DNA from: Spirochaetales bacterium
GTDB lineage: Bacteria; Spirochaetota; Spirochaetia; SZUA-6
NCBI GenBank assembly: GCA_003233545.1
Contig: QILZ01000308.1
Span: 1 to 13,289, forward strand
DNA: 13,289 bases
Direction of reading: 5' to 3'
The notes beneath the pieces are model-generated. The model had not been told where the DNA came from, did no database searches, and worked only from the letters and a program-made list of their open reading frames with translations. Both the position numbers and the translations under genes were made by a program. This document shows, piece by piece, positions 13,283 through 13,289 of the stretch (position 1 is the first letter of the stretch; each line of letters begins with the position of its first letter).

Positions 13283-13289
13283 GTAATAA

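Overview
The window looks like chromosomal sequence from a bacterium with a Gram-negative-type envelope, most likely a spirochaete. This is inferred from gene content and protein style: a very long DUF342/FapA protein beside a FlhG/MinD-like ATPase, Lgt, an S41 protease, a divergent WecG-type protein and an NtrC-type regulator without a DNA-binding domain. No rRNA or marker gene settles the assignment. The sequence is moderately AT-rich.

Left edge (1-869, + strand): the 3' end of a gene of nearly identical 129-bp (43-aa) Asp-box beta-propeller repeats ends at 323. It is followed by a decayed remnant of a phosphoenolpyruvate-synthase-type gene, with frameshifts and a large internal deletion. 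This is the least conserved, most rearranged part of the window.

870-6676 (- strand): one probable operon, read right to left. It encodes a four-helix membrane protein, a FlhG/MinD-like ATPase with a coiled-coil tail, a 985-aa FapA/DUF342 protein and prolipoprotein diacylglyceryl transferase (Lgt). Junctions are TAA directly followed by ATG, a 135-bp gap with a possible internal promoter, and a 4-bp ATGA overlap.

6677-10288 (+ strand): divergently transcribed ctpA-type protease with a good promoter, then yjbQ, rsmE and a WecG/TagA/CpsF-family gene. The last three are closely spaced and probably co-transcribed.

10310-13213: fxsA (-) and a receiver-AAA+ sigma-54 activator lacking its DNA-binding domain (+) diverge from a 48-bp gap. 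The activator converges, with overlapping stop codons, on a small secreted protein of unknown function (-). A TrmH/TrmJ-type RNA 2'-O-methyltransferase (-) lies upstream of that.

The most interesting cross-cutting signal is in the starts. Five genes at the heads of transcription units lack a Shine-Dalgarno sequence and have a -10-like hexamer only 5-13 nt before the ATG, two of them with a well-spaced -35. Most genes inside operons, and ctpA, have clear Shine-Dalgarno sequences. This suggests frequent leaderless or near-leaderless transcripts. No CRISPR array, tRNA, rRNA, insertion sequence or phage gene was recognised.
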